From NCBI RefSeq assembly GCF_013141725.1, contig NZ_WHNZ01000040.1, forward strand, positions 62,001 through 126,000: a DNA stretch of 64,000 nt, written 5' to 3'. The notes beneath the pieces are model-generated. The model saw only the letters and a program-made list of their open reading frames with translations, was not told the DNA's origin and ran no database searches. The DNA is from Paenibacillus planticolens (lineage in GTDB: Bacteria; Bacillota; Bacilli; Paenibacillales; NBRC-103111). Shown piece after piece: positions 33,072-40,983 of this stretch (the stretch's first letter is position 1; each line of letters starts with the position of its first letter). Made by a program: the position numbers and the translations under genes.

Positions 33072-34811
33072 TTATTTCATTTTGTAAGCATGAATGATGT
33101 CCTGTAACTCTTGGGCAATACTGGCTAGCATTTGGGAAGAGGATGTTACCTCTTGCGAGGAGGCCAGCTGTTCTTCTGTCGCTCCAGCAACGCTCTGCGC
33201 CAGTTCGGACGTCTTCCGCGACCCATTCTCCATACTCGTCACCGTTGCCGCCACCTGCTGCGAGCTCGCCGACATTTGCTGCGCCGCTGCAGCTGTTTCC
33301 TGAATCTTCGCAGAGACTTCTTCGGCTGAACGGACAATGGCCCCAAATCCTTGCACCGTACGATTCGCAGACTGAAGTCCTTTATCCACTTCGGTTAGTC
33401 CTACATCCATAGCGCGCACAGCTTCTTGGGTATCTTTCTGGATGCTCGATACCACTTCGCCGATAGCTCCAACCGATTGTTCCGTTTGCGATGCAAGCTT
33501 GCGTACCTCGCCAGCGACGACGGCGAAACCTCTGCCGCTCTCACCGGCACGCGCCGCTTCAATCGCAGCATTCAAAGCCAGCAGATTCGTTTGATTCGCA
33601 ATCTCGCCGATAATCCGGGACACTTGACCGATATTTCGGGAATGCTCGGCGAGCTGGAGAATCGTTTCATTCGCCTGTGTCACTGCGGCGCTTAACGCAT
33701 TCATGCTGAGCATGACATGGTGAATGTCATCTTGCCCTTGTCTGGCTTGGTCGGACGCTTGCATTGATAAATGCGAGACGTCTGACGCCGTTTCCGCTAT
33801 GCTCTGCACGCCCATTGCGATTTCGTCCATCGCTCTGGCGCATTCCAGCGCATTCAAGCGCTGGGTTTCGGCTTCGGAAGCGATCGTCTGAATCTCCACC
33901 GCTACATGCTGGGAGGCTTCGCTATTTTGCCGGGAGCCGGCGTACAACTGTTCCGCAGACGACGCTACGCTGCCCGAGGATTCCTGCAGGCGGCTCATGG
34001 CCTCTCGCATTTGGCGTGTCATCCCATTCACAGCCTGTATGAGGATACCAATCTCGTCGTTATTCTTGAAGTTCAGCGGTTCGACGGTTAGATCGCCTTC
34101 CGCTATCCGTTCAACCGTTTTGGACGCAGCAATGACAGGTCTAGAGATGTTTCTCACTATCATCCAGACAATCAGGGCAGACAAAAATATAGCGCAGCTC
34201 AGTAAGAGAATAGCGCTCAGGATACTGCTGTGATACAGCCCATCATTTTTCTCAACGCTGGCTTGCGCTCCATTCTGGCTGTATGTCACCATGAGGCGAC
34301 AAATATTTTGCACATCATTGTAATTCTGCGTTAAATCCTCATAAATTGCGGCTGCATCTGGGGCGCTTGCTGCCTGCTTGTACTTTGCGTAGTTCTTTTT
34401 TAACGAATCCCAGCGTTCCTGCAGCATGTTGAAATTCTTTACATCTTCCTCGCCGGCCAGTGTGCTTTGATAATTTTCGAGCGCCCTATCGCCTTTCGTA
34501 ATCGTCGCTTCAATATCACGCGTGAGCTCCACCTTGCCGGATGGATCCTTGAGGTTTTGTATACCCATCAAATCTTTCGCAAAATGCTCCGTCAAATAGC
34601 TGAAATCCTCAATGGCCTGCGTACCTTTCATCCACCGATTCGCGATTTCTGTAATATCCTGCTTCATATGCTTCATTTTCAAAATATCCGTAAGGCTTAA
34701 TATGGCCATAAGTAGAAGGACCATTGTAAAGGATCCGATCATTTTTTGCCTAAGACTCAATTTCATCCGTCTGTTCGTTAACATGTGAAGTTGATGTGCT
34801 GCCGATTGCAT
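33072..34811 (-). CDS. Methyl-accepting chemotaxis protein (4HB_MCP-like sensor)
   Basis: 579 aa: TM1 (about 20-40), extracellular four-helix bundle (about 45-195), TM2 (about 200-222), HAMP (about 222-275, 'VERIAEGDLTVEPLNFKNND') and the signalling domain with 'ANQTNLLALNAAIEAARAGE' and 'GRGFAVVAGEVRKLASQTEQ'. GGAGG precedes ATG 34811. Ligand unknown. Stand-alone gene. Confidence 0.94.
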   Translation of the reverse strand: MQSAAHQLHMLTNRRMKLSLRQKMIGSFTMVLLLMAILSLTDILKMKHMKQDITEIANRWMKGTQAIEDFSYLTEHFAKDLMGIQNLKDPSGKVELTRDIEATITKGDRALENYQSTLAGEEDVKNFNMLQERWDSLKKNYAKYKQAASAPDAAAIYEDLTQNYNDVQNICRLMVTYSQNGAQASVEKNDGLYHSSILSAILLLSCAIFLSALIVWMIVRNISRPVIAASKTVERIAEGDLTVEPLNFKNNDEIGILIQAVNGMTRQMREAMSRLQESSGSVASSAEQLYAGSRQNSEASQHVAVEIQTIASEAETQRLNALECARAMDEIAMGVQSIAETASDVSHLSMQASDQARQGQDDIHHVMLSMNALSAAVTQANETILQLAEHSRNIGQVSRIIGEIANQTNLLALNAAIEAARAGESGRGFAVVAGEVRKLASQTEQSVGAIGEVVSSIQKDTQEAVRAMDVGLTEVDKGLQSANRTVQGFGAIVRSAEEVSAKIQETAAAAQQMSASSQQVAATVTSMENGSRKTSELAQSVAGATEEQLASSQEVTSSSQMLASIAQELQDIIHAYKMK

Positions 34812-35053
34812 GTATTTCCTCCGAAATTCAAATTAGTAAGGGAGAGTTTACCGCCTGCCTCTTGTCCCAGCAATCTTATCGGAAAAATGTTAGGAGAAAG
34901 TAATAGAAATTATTAACCACGTGTTAATTTCCTTCATATTATTTGCATTTGGTCACAAAAACGCCCCAATCTTTGGTTTCCCACCGTTGAGCCTCGTTCT
35001 TTCAACTTGAAAAACATGTTCTCCTGTTGGAATCCAGCAATCATTTTTCTGCA

Positions 35054-35082
35054 TTGACAGCGCTGCCAGGCGACGATACAAT
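35054..35082 (+). promoter_or_regulatory. Strong sigma-A promoter of the MBL-fold gene
   Basis: TTGACA (35054-35059), 17-base spacer, TACAAT (35077-35082). The leader of about 100 bases (35090-35140) is a low-complexity CAA/ACA-rich stretch with almost no G, so unstructured. Upstream, ATTAAC-CACGT-GTTAAT (34912-34928) is a palindrome of unknown role. Nothing coding in 34812-35187. Confidence 0.7.
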
Positions 35083-35187
35083 TGGCAATAAACAACAAGA
35101 TTACAACAATAAACAACACTAAATAATCACAAAACAACAGCTTGCCCGATTGTTTTTATGCTGTACATCGTTAAGGAGGGTATATCC

Positions 35188-35997
35188 ATGAAGGCTCATT
35201 TTCTGGGCACAGCAGCTTATGAGGGGATTCCATCCCTATTCTGCCAATGTCTCACCTGCAAACAAGCCCGTGAACGCGGAGGGAGAAATATTCGCTCACG
35301 CACCTCGGTGATGATCGACCATGACCTAAAAGTCGATTTTCCGCCCGATACATTCATGCATTCGCTTCAATACGGTCTGGATATGAACAGCGTGAAGGAC
35401 CTACTCATCACCCATTCGCATTCTGATCATCTGTATGCCGAGGATATGGCCATCCGTGCAGAAGGCTATGCCCAATCAGGCGGCGAAACCATGCATGTCT
35501 ATGGGCATGACATTCCTTTCCGTCTATGCTTTCAGGCGCTTAACGGGCTGAAACACAACTATAAGTTTCACCGGGTTATTCCGTTTCAAGCTGTCCAGAC
35601 GCAAACTGCCACGATCGTGCCACTGCTGGCGGACCATGACCCTCTCGAAACATGCCTGCTTTATTCCATCGAAAAAGACGGCAAAACCATCCTGTACGGC
35701 AATGACAGCGGCTGGTTCCCGGATGAAACCTGGGCTTGGCTGAAGGATAAGCAGTTCGACCTGGTCATACTCGAATGCACGACAGGCCGTGTCGGACACA
35801 GAAACAATCACATGAACGTGGATGCTGTCCTCGAAACGAAAACGTGGATGGACGAAACCGGGGTCCTAAAGCCGGGAGCGCAAGTTTTCGTCACGCATTT
35901 TTCCCATAATGCAGGGTTGCTGCATGAGGATTTGGTTGATATTTTTCAGCCTCATGGGATTGTTGTTGCGTATGATGGGCTGATAGTGGAGCTGTGA
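35188..35997 (+). CDS. MBL-fold metallohydrolase, PhnP-like
   Basis: 269 aa. A two-cysteine N-terminal block ('FCQCLTCKQARERGGRNIRS') precedes the metal motif 'THSHSDH' (HxHxDH), with further ligand positions in 'LYGNDSGWFPDE' and 'FVTHFSHNAG'. This order matches PhnP-like cyclic phosphodiesterases in the beta-lactamase superfamily, though no phosphonate genes are nearby. Start ATG 35188 with AAGGAGGG; the frame is open from 35158. Confidence 0.88.
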   Translation: MKAHFLGTAAYEGIPSLFCQCLTCKQARERGGRNIRSRTSVMIDHDLKVDFPPDTFMHSLQYGLDMNSVKDLLITHSHSDHLYAEDMAIRAEGYAQSGGETMHVYGHDIPFRLCFQALNGLKHNYKFHRVIPFQAVQTQTATIVPLLADHDPLETCLLYSIEKDGKTILYGNDSGWFPDETWAWLKDKQFDLVILECTTGRVGHRNNHMNVDAVLETKTWMDETGVLKPGAQVFVTHFSHNAGLLHEDLVDIFQPHGIVVAYDGLIVEL

Positions 35998-36052
35998 GCG
36001 GGGATGGTTGAGCCTTCTCATACCGGCTCATCTTGAGATTCGCCCTATCGAA

Positions 36053-36230
36053 GGGAATTCCATTCCCTTATTTTAGGCGGAAAGCGGAATTTCGGGCGTT
36101 GGAGGGAACTACAGGGTCTTAACTACCCTCCATTGACCAATTTTCTGTCCAGCGTGACGAAATAGCGGACCCTAGTTCCCTCCCATTCGTCCAAAGGGCC
36201 GTTTTTAGAAAAGTAACGCCCTGCAGTTCC
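36053..36230. repeat. Four-arm intergenic element, family A copy 3
   Basis: Forward arms 36053-36074 and 36104-36124 (GGGAACTACAGGGTCTTA), reverse arms 36159-36180 (AAATAGCGGACCCTAGTTCC) and 36208-36230. Spacing 51, 55 and 49 bases. Directly followed by a family-B element in the same convergent gap. Confidence 0.75.
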
Positions 36231-36314
36231 TCTATTTTCCTGCGGAGCATGGAGGCTGGAGACTGGAGCATGGATTTTGGAGACTTGCCGTCTCCGCATG
36301 AATAAATTGGTAAG

Positions 36315-36504
36315 TTAACTGGAAAATCTCCCTCCCTCTAAATTGCTCGAATGATGGCCTTATAGGGATTTTAAAAGGAAAACTTCCCGTTATTTTGACG
36401 GGATTCAGTAAATTCTCTAGAAATCGGTGCAAATAGAGGAGTTTTTCCTGTTAAATGGATCTGACAACCTTCTGCAGTCAAATTCGAGGGAAATTTTACC
36501 TTTA
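36315..36504. repeat. Four-arm intergenic element, family B copy 1
   Basis: Forward arms 36315-36344 (TTAACTGGAAAATCTCCCTC) and 36373-36396; reverse arms 36431-36456 (AAATAGAGGAGTTTTTCCTG) and 36481-36504. Bases between arms are also conserved with the 47-kb and 62-kb copies, for example TGCTCGAA, GGATTCAG and AAATCGG. The terminal 38-nt hairpin of the other copies is missing here. Confidence 0.78.
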
Positions 36505-36575
36505 TTTTCCTTAAATATCCACTCACGTCAAAGGGACCATCATCGACATTCGGGAGATGGATTTTCACTCACACC

Positions 36576-36600
36576 AAAAAGACACCCCAACGGTGCCTTT
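36576..36600 (-). terminator. Terminator of the CocE-type hydrolase operon
   Basis: AAAG-CACC and GGTG-CTTT pair imperfectly; on the minus strand a T run follows. About 20 bases beyond the stop at 36620. Confidence 0.55.
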
Positions 36601-36619
36601 CTCTTTCACTTCCTCTATG

Positions 36620-38767
36620 CTACGAAAGAATCGGCAGCTTAATATGACTCGGATACTCCTTCGAGTGATAAATCGTCTGCTGCACGATCACCGGTTTCGG
36701 ATCTTCATATGGGTTAATGCCGGTATTCGTGTTGGGGAACGCGATAAACTTGCTGGACGACGTGACGGTAAACCGAAGGCGATGGCCTTGGCGGAACGTA
36801 TGAGCGATATTTTGCATGAATATTTCGTACTTTTCCACCTGTCCGGGCGTGAGCAGCTCCGGCGCATCCAATCCATTGCGGTACTTCGCTCGCACGATGT
36901 AGTTCGAAAGCTTGATCGAATTGCCCAGAGAATCGACATCGCTTAAAGTGACGACCCAGTCCGTATCAACGCCGGTGCTTGCCGCAAACAGCTCACACGA
37001 CAGCTCGCCCGCCACGGTCAAATCGCTCTCCAGCTCACTGCTCGTATACACGAGAATATCGCTGCGCAGCTCATGCTTGCGCATGTTCTCCGGTTCTCTT
37101 TCGCCGCTGTCGGCAACCGGGTCCTCCGGGTTGTAAACATACGTATCCGCAGGACTATGATGAGGAGGCTCTGAGATCAGCACCCCATCCCCATAGCTAG
37201 AGTTGGCCCGCCCATTGCTGCCCAAATAAAAATTCCTAACGATCGCCTCAGCAGGCGTCCAATCCTCCGACGTTCGCCACTCGTTGCTCCCGACGACGTA
37301 ATACGACGCTCTTGGCTCCTGTTCAATGCCGTTCGGAATTTCTTTGAGGAAACGGTCGAACCAGCGCAACACCGATACGTCATAATCGTAGACGACCGCA
37401 TCGTTGCCGAAGCTCGTGCCGAGCAGATCCCTTGCCCGGTTAGGGCCGTGCTCCCACGGTCCGAGCCGTATTTTCCGGTTGGGTACGTCGTGCTTGGTCA
37501 GCATTCTCCACGTCTCCGAAACGCCTGCGCTGTCGCCGTCGTACCAACCTGAAATGACAAACATCGGCACCTTTACTTGGTCGCCACGCTCCGTGAACGT
37601 GCAATTTCTCCAAAAATCGTCATACTCCGTATGCTCGCTCCACAGATCCCAAGGACCGGATGCTCGGCCGATCATCTGCTGGGGAATCTCCTTGATTGGC
37701 CTGGCATCGACGGCTTTCTCCGGGTCGACCGTTTTACCCGCAAAAATATCAAAGTCCGTCCGAGTGCCCACCGACTGCGCAAGCGTCCAGCAAAGCAAAG
37801 GCCAAGAGCAAACGGTTCCTCCCTTGCGTACGGTATCCACAAATGGTGAGCCCACGTTCACTTCATTGACGACCGCCTTCAAATTCGGGTGTCCGCTCGT
37901 AGACGCTGCTGTCACGATATACCCAAGGTAGGATGCGCCCCACATGCCTACGCTCCCGTTGGACCAATCCTGCGACACGATCCAATCAATCGTATCCGCA
38001 CTATCGTCCCGCTCATAATAAAACGGAACCAGCTCTCCCTCGGAGTCCGCCCGCCCTCTGACATCCTGATTAACGACGGCGTAACCTTTGTTCGCCCAAC
38101 GTTTAAAAAACTCTTTTCTCAAACTGCGGTCATAGCACGTACGAATAAGAATGGTTGGCAGTTTATGCCCCGGTTGAGCGCCCTCAGGAAGGTACACATC
38201 CGTTGCTAAACGCACACCGTCCCGCATCGGGATGAGGAAAGTTCCCAAGTCATTCACGCCGAACTCCGGTTTGGACAGCAGCGGATCATCATATACCGTA
38301 AGCGGGGTCAGCGCTTCATACCCCTCCGCCACGAGAACCTCCATGCCATATCGGTTCGGTGCCACGAACGCTACGACACGTCCCTCCACCGTCACGATGT
38401 CAAGCGCCGTATCCTTACGCATCGCCCAAACTTGAGATGTTAGCTCTTGCCCCGTCTGCCCTACTACCCCGGCATCATCCGCCAAGAAAGCCGTGTAACT
38501 AACATGCCTGTGATACAAGTCGCCGTTTCCAAGAACAACCTCTTCTCCCTGCCACACCGCTTGGTCGTAATGCACCAAGGATGTCTTGATTTTAGCAAAA
38601 GGCAGCACATAGTGTGTCCTCTCCGGAAGGACATTTTCCTGCATTTGGGTCCTCCTGCGAGAATCCACTTTCGCGTGCATAATGCCGTTTTCGGCAAAAC
38701 GGATTTTCCCCTCATACACACCGGCACAGTACAAATTGAACGTCATTGACTGAAAATATGTGCTCAT
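36620..38767 (-). CDS. CocE/NonD family serine hydrolase (X-Pro dipeptidyl-peptidase S15 type)
   Basis: 715 aa. After about 150 residues of an unassigned beta-rich N-terminal part comes the alpha/beta-hydrolase domain ('PEGAQPGHKLPTILIRTCYD', nucleophile Ser in 'GMWGASYLGYIV', Asp/His regions 'VISGWYDGDSAG' and 'LGPWEHGPNR') and the C-terminal jelly-roll typical of S15/CocE ('YVYNPEDPV', 'RFTVTSSSKFIAFPNTNTG'). It cleaves an ester or amide; substrate unknown. Third gene of an operon after ornithine cyclodeaminase-like and M19 genes, with 12 bases between. Confidence 0.88.
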   Translation of the reverse strand: MSTYFQSMTFNLYCAGVYEGKIRFAENGIMHAKVDSRRRTQMQENVLPERTHYVLPFAKIKTSLVHYDQAVWQGEEVVLGNGDLYHRHVSYTAFLADDAGVVGQTGQELTSQVWAMRKDTALDIVTVEGRVVAFVAPNRYGMEVLVAEGYEALTPLTVYDDPLLSKPEFGVNDLGTFLIPMRDGVRLATDVYLPEGAQPGHKLPTILIRTCYDRSLRKEFFKRWANKGYAVVNQDVRGRADSEGELVPFYYERDDSADTIDWIVSQDWSNGSVGMWGASYLGYIVTAASTSGHPNLKAVVNEVNVGSPFVDTVRKGGTVCSWPLLCWTLAQSVGTRTDFDIFAGKTVDPEKAVDARPIKEIPQQMIGRASGPWDLWSEHTEYDDFWRNCTFTERGDQVKVPMFVISGWYDGDSAGVSETWRMLTKHDVPNRKIRLGPWEHGPNRARDLLGTSFGNDAVVYDYDVSVLRWFDRFLKEIPNGIEQEPRASYYVVGSNEWRTSEDWTPAEAIVRNFYLGSNGRANSSYGDGVLISEPPHHSPADTYVYNPEDPVADSGEREPENMRKHELRSDILVYTSSELESDLTVAGELSCELFAASTGVDTDWVVTLSDVDSLGNSIKLSNYIVRAKYRNGLDAPELLTPGQVEKYEIFMQNIAHTFRQGHRLRFTVTSSSKFIAFPNTNTGINPYEDPKPVIVQQTIYHSKEYPSHIKLPILS

Positions 38768-38779
38768 CCCCGTTCGCTC

Positions 38780-39946
38780 CTATCCCCAAACTTGTTCAAA
38801 TACGCGCAGCCAGTTGCCGCCCAAAATCTTCTGAATGTCCTCATCGCTGTACCCTCTGGCAACCAATCCACGGGTAAAATTAATAAAATAGCTGTACTTC
38901 TCAAGCCCCTTCACCGTCTCGGTAGACGGACCGTCCCCTTTGGCAAAGCCAATTCTTGGTGCAATATGCTCCTTAAAATACACCAACGACCACTCCACAT
39001 CGCTCATCGGCCAATCCGTTCCAATACCCACATGATCGACCCCGACCAACCGAACTACGTAGTCAATATGATTCAGCACATGCTCGATCGTCGTCTCATT
39101 CGGATCCTTGTAGACGAACCATGGCATTGCGAAAATACCAATTACGCCGCCGGTCCCGGCGATAGCTTGCAGTTCTTCATCGCTTTTGCAGCGCATATGG
39201 CCGAACAGCGCCTCTACGCCGGTGTGGGAAGCGATGACCGGAGCCGTCGAAAGCCTGCAAGCATCCAGCGTCGTCTGTTTGCCGCAGTGGCTCGTGTCAA
39301 CGACGATGCCCAGTTCGTTCATTCTGCGGATAAAACGAGCGCCGAAATTGCTCACGCCGCCATTAACCTGCTCGGCACAGCCGGAAGCGATGTAGTTCTG
39401 ATTGTTGTACGTGAGCTGCAGTACACGCAGGCCAAAATGATGAAGCGCGTCAAGTAAAGCCAGATTCTTTCCTAATCCGTCCGTTTCCTGCGCGGTCACG
39501 ATTCCCGCTTTTAAATGATTGCTTTTGGCGGTACGAATATCGTCAGCCTTCAGCACTTTGACCAACCAATCCATCGTATCGAATTGACGCTGAATTTCCC
39601 CCATGCTGGTCACAAGGCTCTCGATATCAGAGATACCCAGCTGGCGGTTACCCGCGGTAATACCGGAGCGGTACCATTCCTCTTTAAATGCCGGAAGCTC
39701 TCCGCGAGCCGCCATGTCATGAATCATTTTGCTTGGCATGCCGCTGTACACCATCGGTTCGTCCCGAAAAGGCTCACAGCTTTCACGGATGCTTTCTGAG
39801 ATATGTGCAGGAATCGCTTTAGGCGACAAAGGCCCCTGAAACAGCAGATCGATAATGATACTGCTCTCGTGAAGCTGGCTGGCACGGGCCTCCTGCTCCG
39901 GCGTTAAGTGAAACGGGTACAACCCCTCCGTGAGATTCGTCTTCAT
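38780..39946 (-). CDS. Peptidase M19 (membrane dipeptidase) family protein, metal site partly changed
   Basis: 388 aa with the M19 barrel: 'VDTSHCG' and 'VIASHTGVEALFGHMR' supply the usual histidines, 'GIVTAQETDGLG' the bridging Glu region, and 'VGVDHVGIGTDW' the C-terminal Asp. The N-terminal HxD zinc motif normally found after 'vvD' is absent: the strand reads 'SSIIIDLLFQGPLS'. So it is either a mono-metal enzyme or a changed activity. AGGAGG precedes the start. It lies 11 bases after the cyclodeaminase-like gene and 12 before the CocE-type gene. Confidence 0.85.
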   Translation of the reverse strand: MKTNLTEGLYPFHLTPEQEARASQLHESSIIIDLLFQGPLSPKAIPAHISESIRESCEPFRDEPMVYSGMPSKMIHDMAARGELPAFKEEWYRSGITAGNRQLGISDIESLVTSMGEIQRQFDTMDWLVKVLKADDIRTAKSNHLKAGIVTAQETDGLGKNLALLDALHHFGLRVLQLTYNNQNYIASGCAEQVNGGVSNFGARFIRRMNELGIVVDTSHCGKQTTLDACRLSTAPVIASHTGVEALFGHMRCKSDEELQAIAGTGGVIGIFAMPWFVYKDPNETTIEHVLNHIDYVVRLVGVDHVGIGTDWPMSDVEWSLVYFKEHIAPRIGFAKGDGPSTETVKGLEKYSYFINFTRGLVARGYSDEDIQKILGGNWLRVFEQVWG

Positions 39947-39957
39947 CTAAGCTCCTC

Positions 39958-40932
39958 CTAAAATGCAATTTGTGTTCCTTTATTCCTACGAACCGCTTCT
40001 TGAACAATATAGTGGGCTGCTGCAAGATCTTCGCAGGCAAGGCCCAAGGATTTAAAAAGTGTAACGGCTGAATTCGAGCTTCTCCCCTGTTTAAGCCCAG
40101 CGAATAACTCCCCGATTTCGGCTAAAATATGCTCCTCCGTGATCGCGCCTTCCTGCAGGGGAATCAAGTAATCCCCCGCCTCGTTTACGGCAGATTCCCG
40201 GCGATCGACAAACAGCTCCGCCCGGCGCACCAGCTCCGTGTCCAGCTCCCTGTCCTTCGCGCGGCAGGCTCCGACAGCGTTCACGTGCGCGCCTTCCTTG
40301 ATCCAAGCTCCCTGCACAATCGGCGTTGTCGACGCTGTGACCGTGCAAATAATATCCGCGTCCCGAACGGCCTGCTCAGCGGATGAGACGGCCTCAACGA
40401 GCACGTTGTACCTGCTTTCCGTCTCCTCCTTCAACTTCTGGGCATAGGCCGGGTTCGGCCCCCATACCTTGATCCGCTCGATCGGACGAACCAGCCTCAT
40501 CGCCTCAATATGCGTGCGGGCTTGCTCACCCGTCCCGATCATTGCCAGCGTGCTCGCCTCCTGTTTCGCCAGCAGCTTTGTTGCCGCCGCGCTTACAGCC
40601 GCCGTTCGGATAGCGGTGATCTTGGTGCCATCCACGATGGCCTCCAATTGACCGTTGGTCGAATTGAACAATGAAACAAACCCTTGATGCGAGGGCATCC
40701 CTTTGGCGTGATTATCCGGCAGCACCGTAATCACTTTAGCGCCCACCCTCTCTTCCCGCTTCAAGTAAGCCGGCATGAGTCCCATAAGGTGGCTTCCCTG
40801 CAAAGGTACAACGCTTCTAAGCGACTGGACAGCTTGTCCGCTTGTCAAATCTGCCAAAACAGCCTGCATAATTTCTATACAAGCTGACATTGGCAGCAAT
40901 TCCATAACCTCGCGCTGATTAATAACTAACAT
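39958..40932 (-). CDS. Ornithine cyclodeaminase/mu-crystallin family protein
   Basis: 324-aa NAD(P)-dependent enzyme. N-terminal substrate domain with 'GAKVITVLPDNHAKGMPSHQ' and 'TAAVSAAATKLLAKQ', Rossmann motif 'LAMIGTGEQARTHIEAM', then 'DIICTVTASTTPIVQGAWIK' and 'HVNAVGACRAKDRELD'. Family members include ornithine cyclodeaminase, ketimine reductase, alanine dehydrogenase and SbnB/opine-type enzymes; I cannot tell which. First gene of an operon with M19-like and CocE-like hydrolases, suggesting breakdown of an acylated or peptide-like amino acid derivative. Confidence 0.88.
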   Translation of the reverse strand: MLVINQREVMELLPMSACIEIMQAVLADLTSGQAVQSLRSVVPLQGSHLMGLMPAYLKREERVGAKVITVLPDNHAKGMPSHQGFVSLFNSTNGQLEAIVDGTKITAIRTAAVSAAATKLLAKQEASTLAMIGTGEQARTHIEAMRLVRPIERIKVWGPNPAYAQKLKEETESRYNVLVEAVSSAEQAVRDADIICTVTASTTPIVQGAWIKEGAHVNAVGACRAKDRELDTELVRRAELFVDRRESAVNEAGDYLIPLQEGAITEEHILAEIGELFAGLKQGRSSNSAVTLFKSLGLACEDLAAAHYIVQEAVRRNKGTQIAF

Positions 40933-40983
40933 CTCGTACGATCACCTGCTTCGTAAGTACTTGCTCCATTATAGCACCTCGTC

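Noticed and set aside
34934..35137. Possible 67-aa membrane peptide on the minus strand
   Set aside because: TTG start without a ribosome site, and a consensus promoter for the opposite strand lies inside it.
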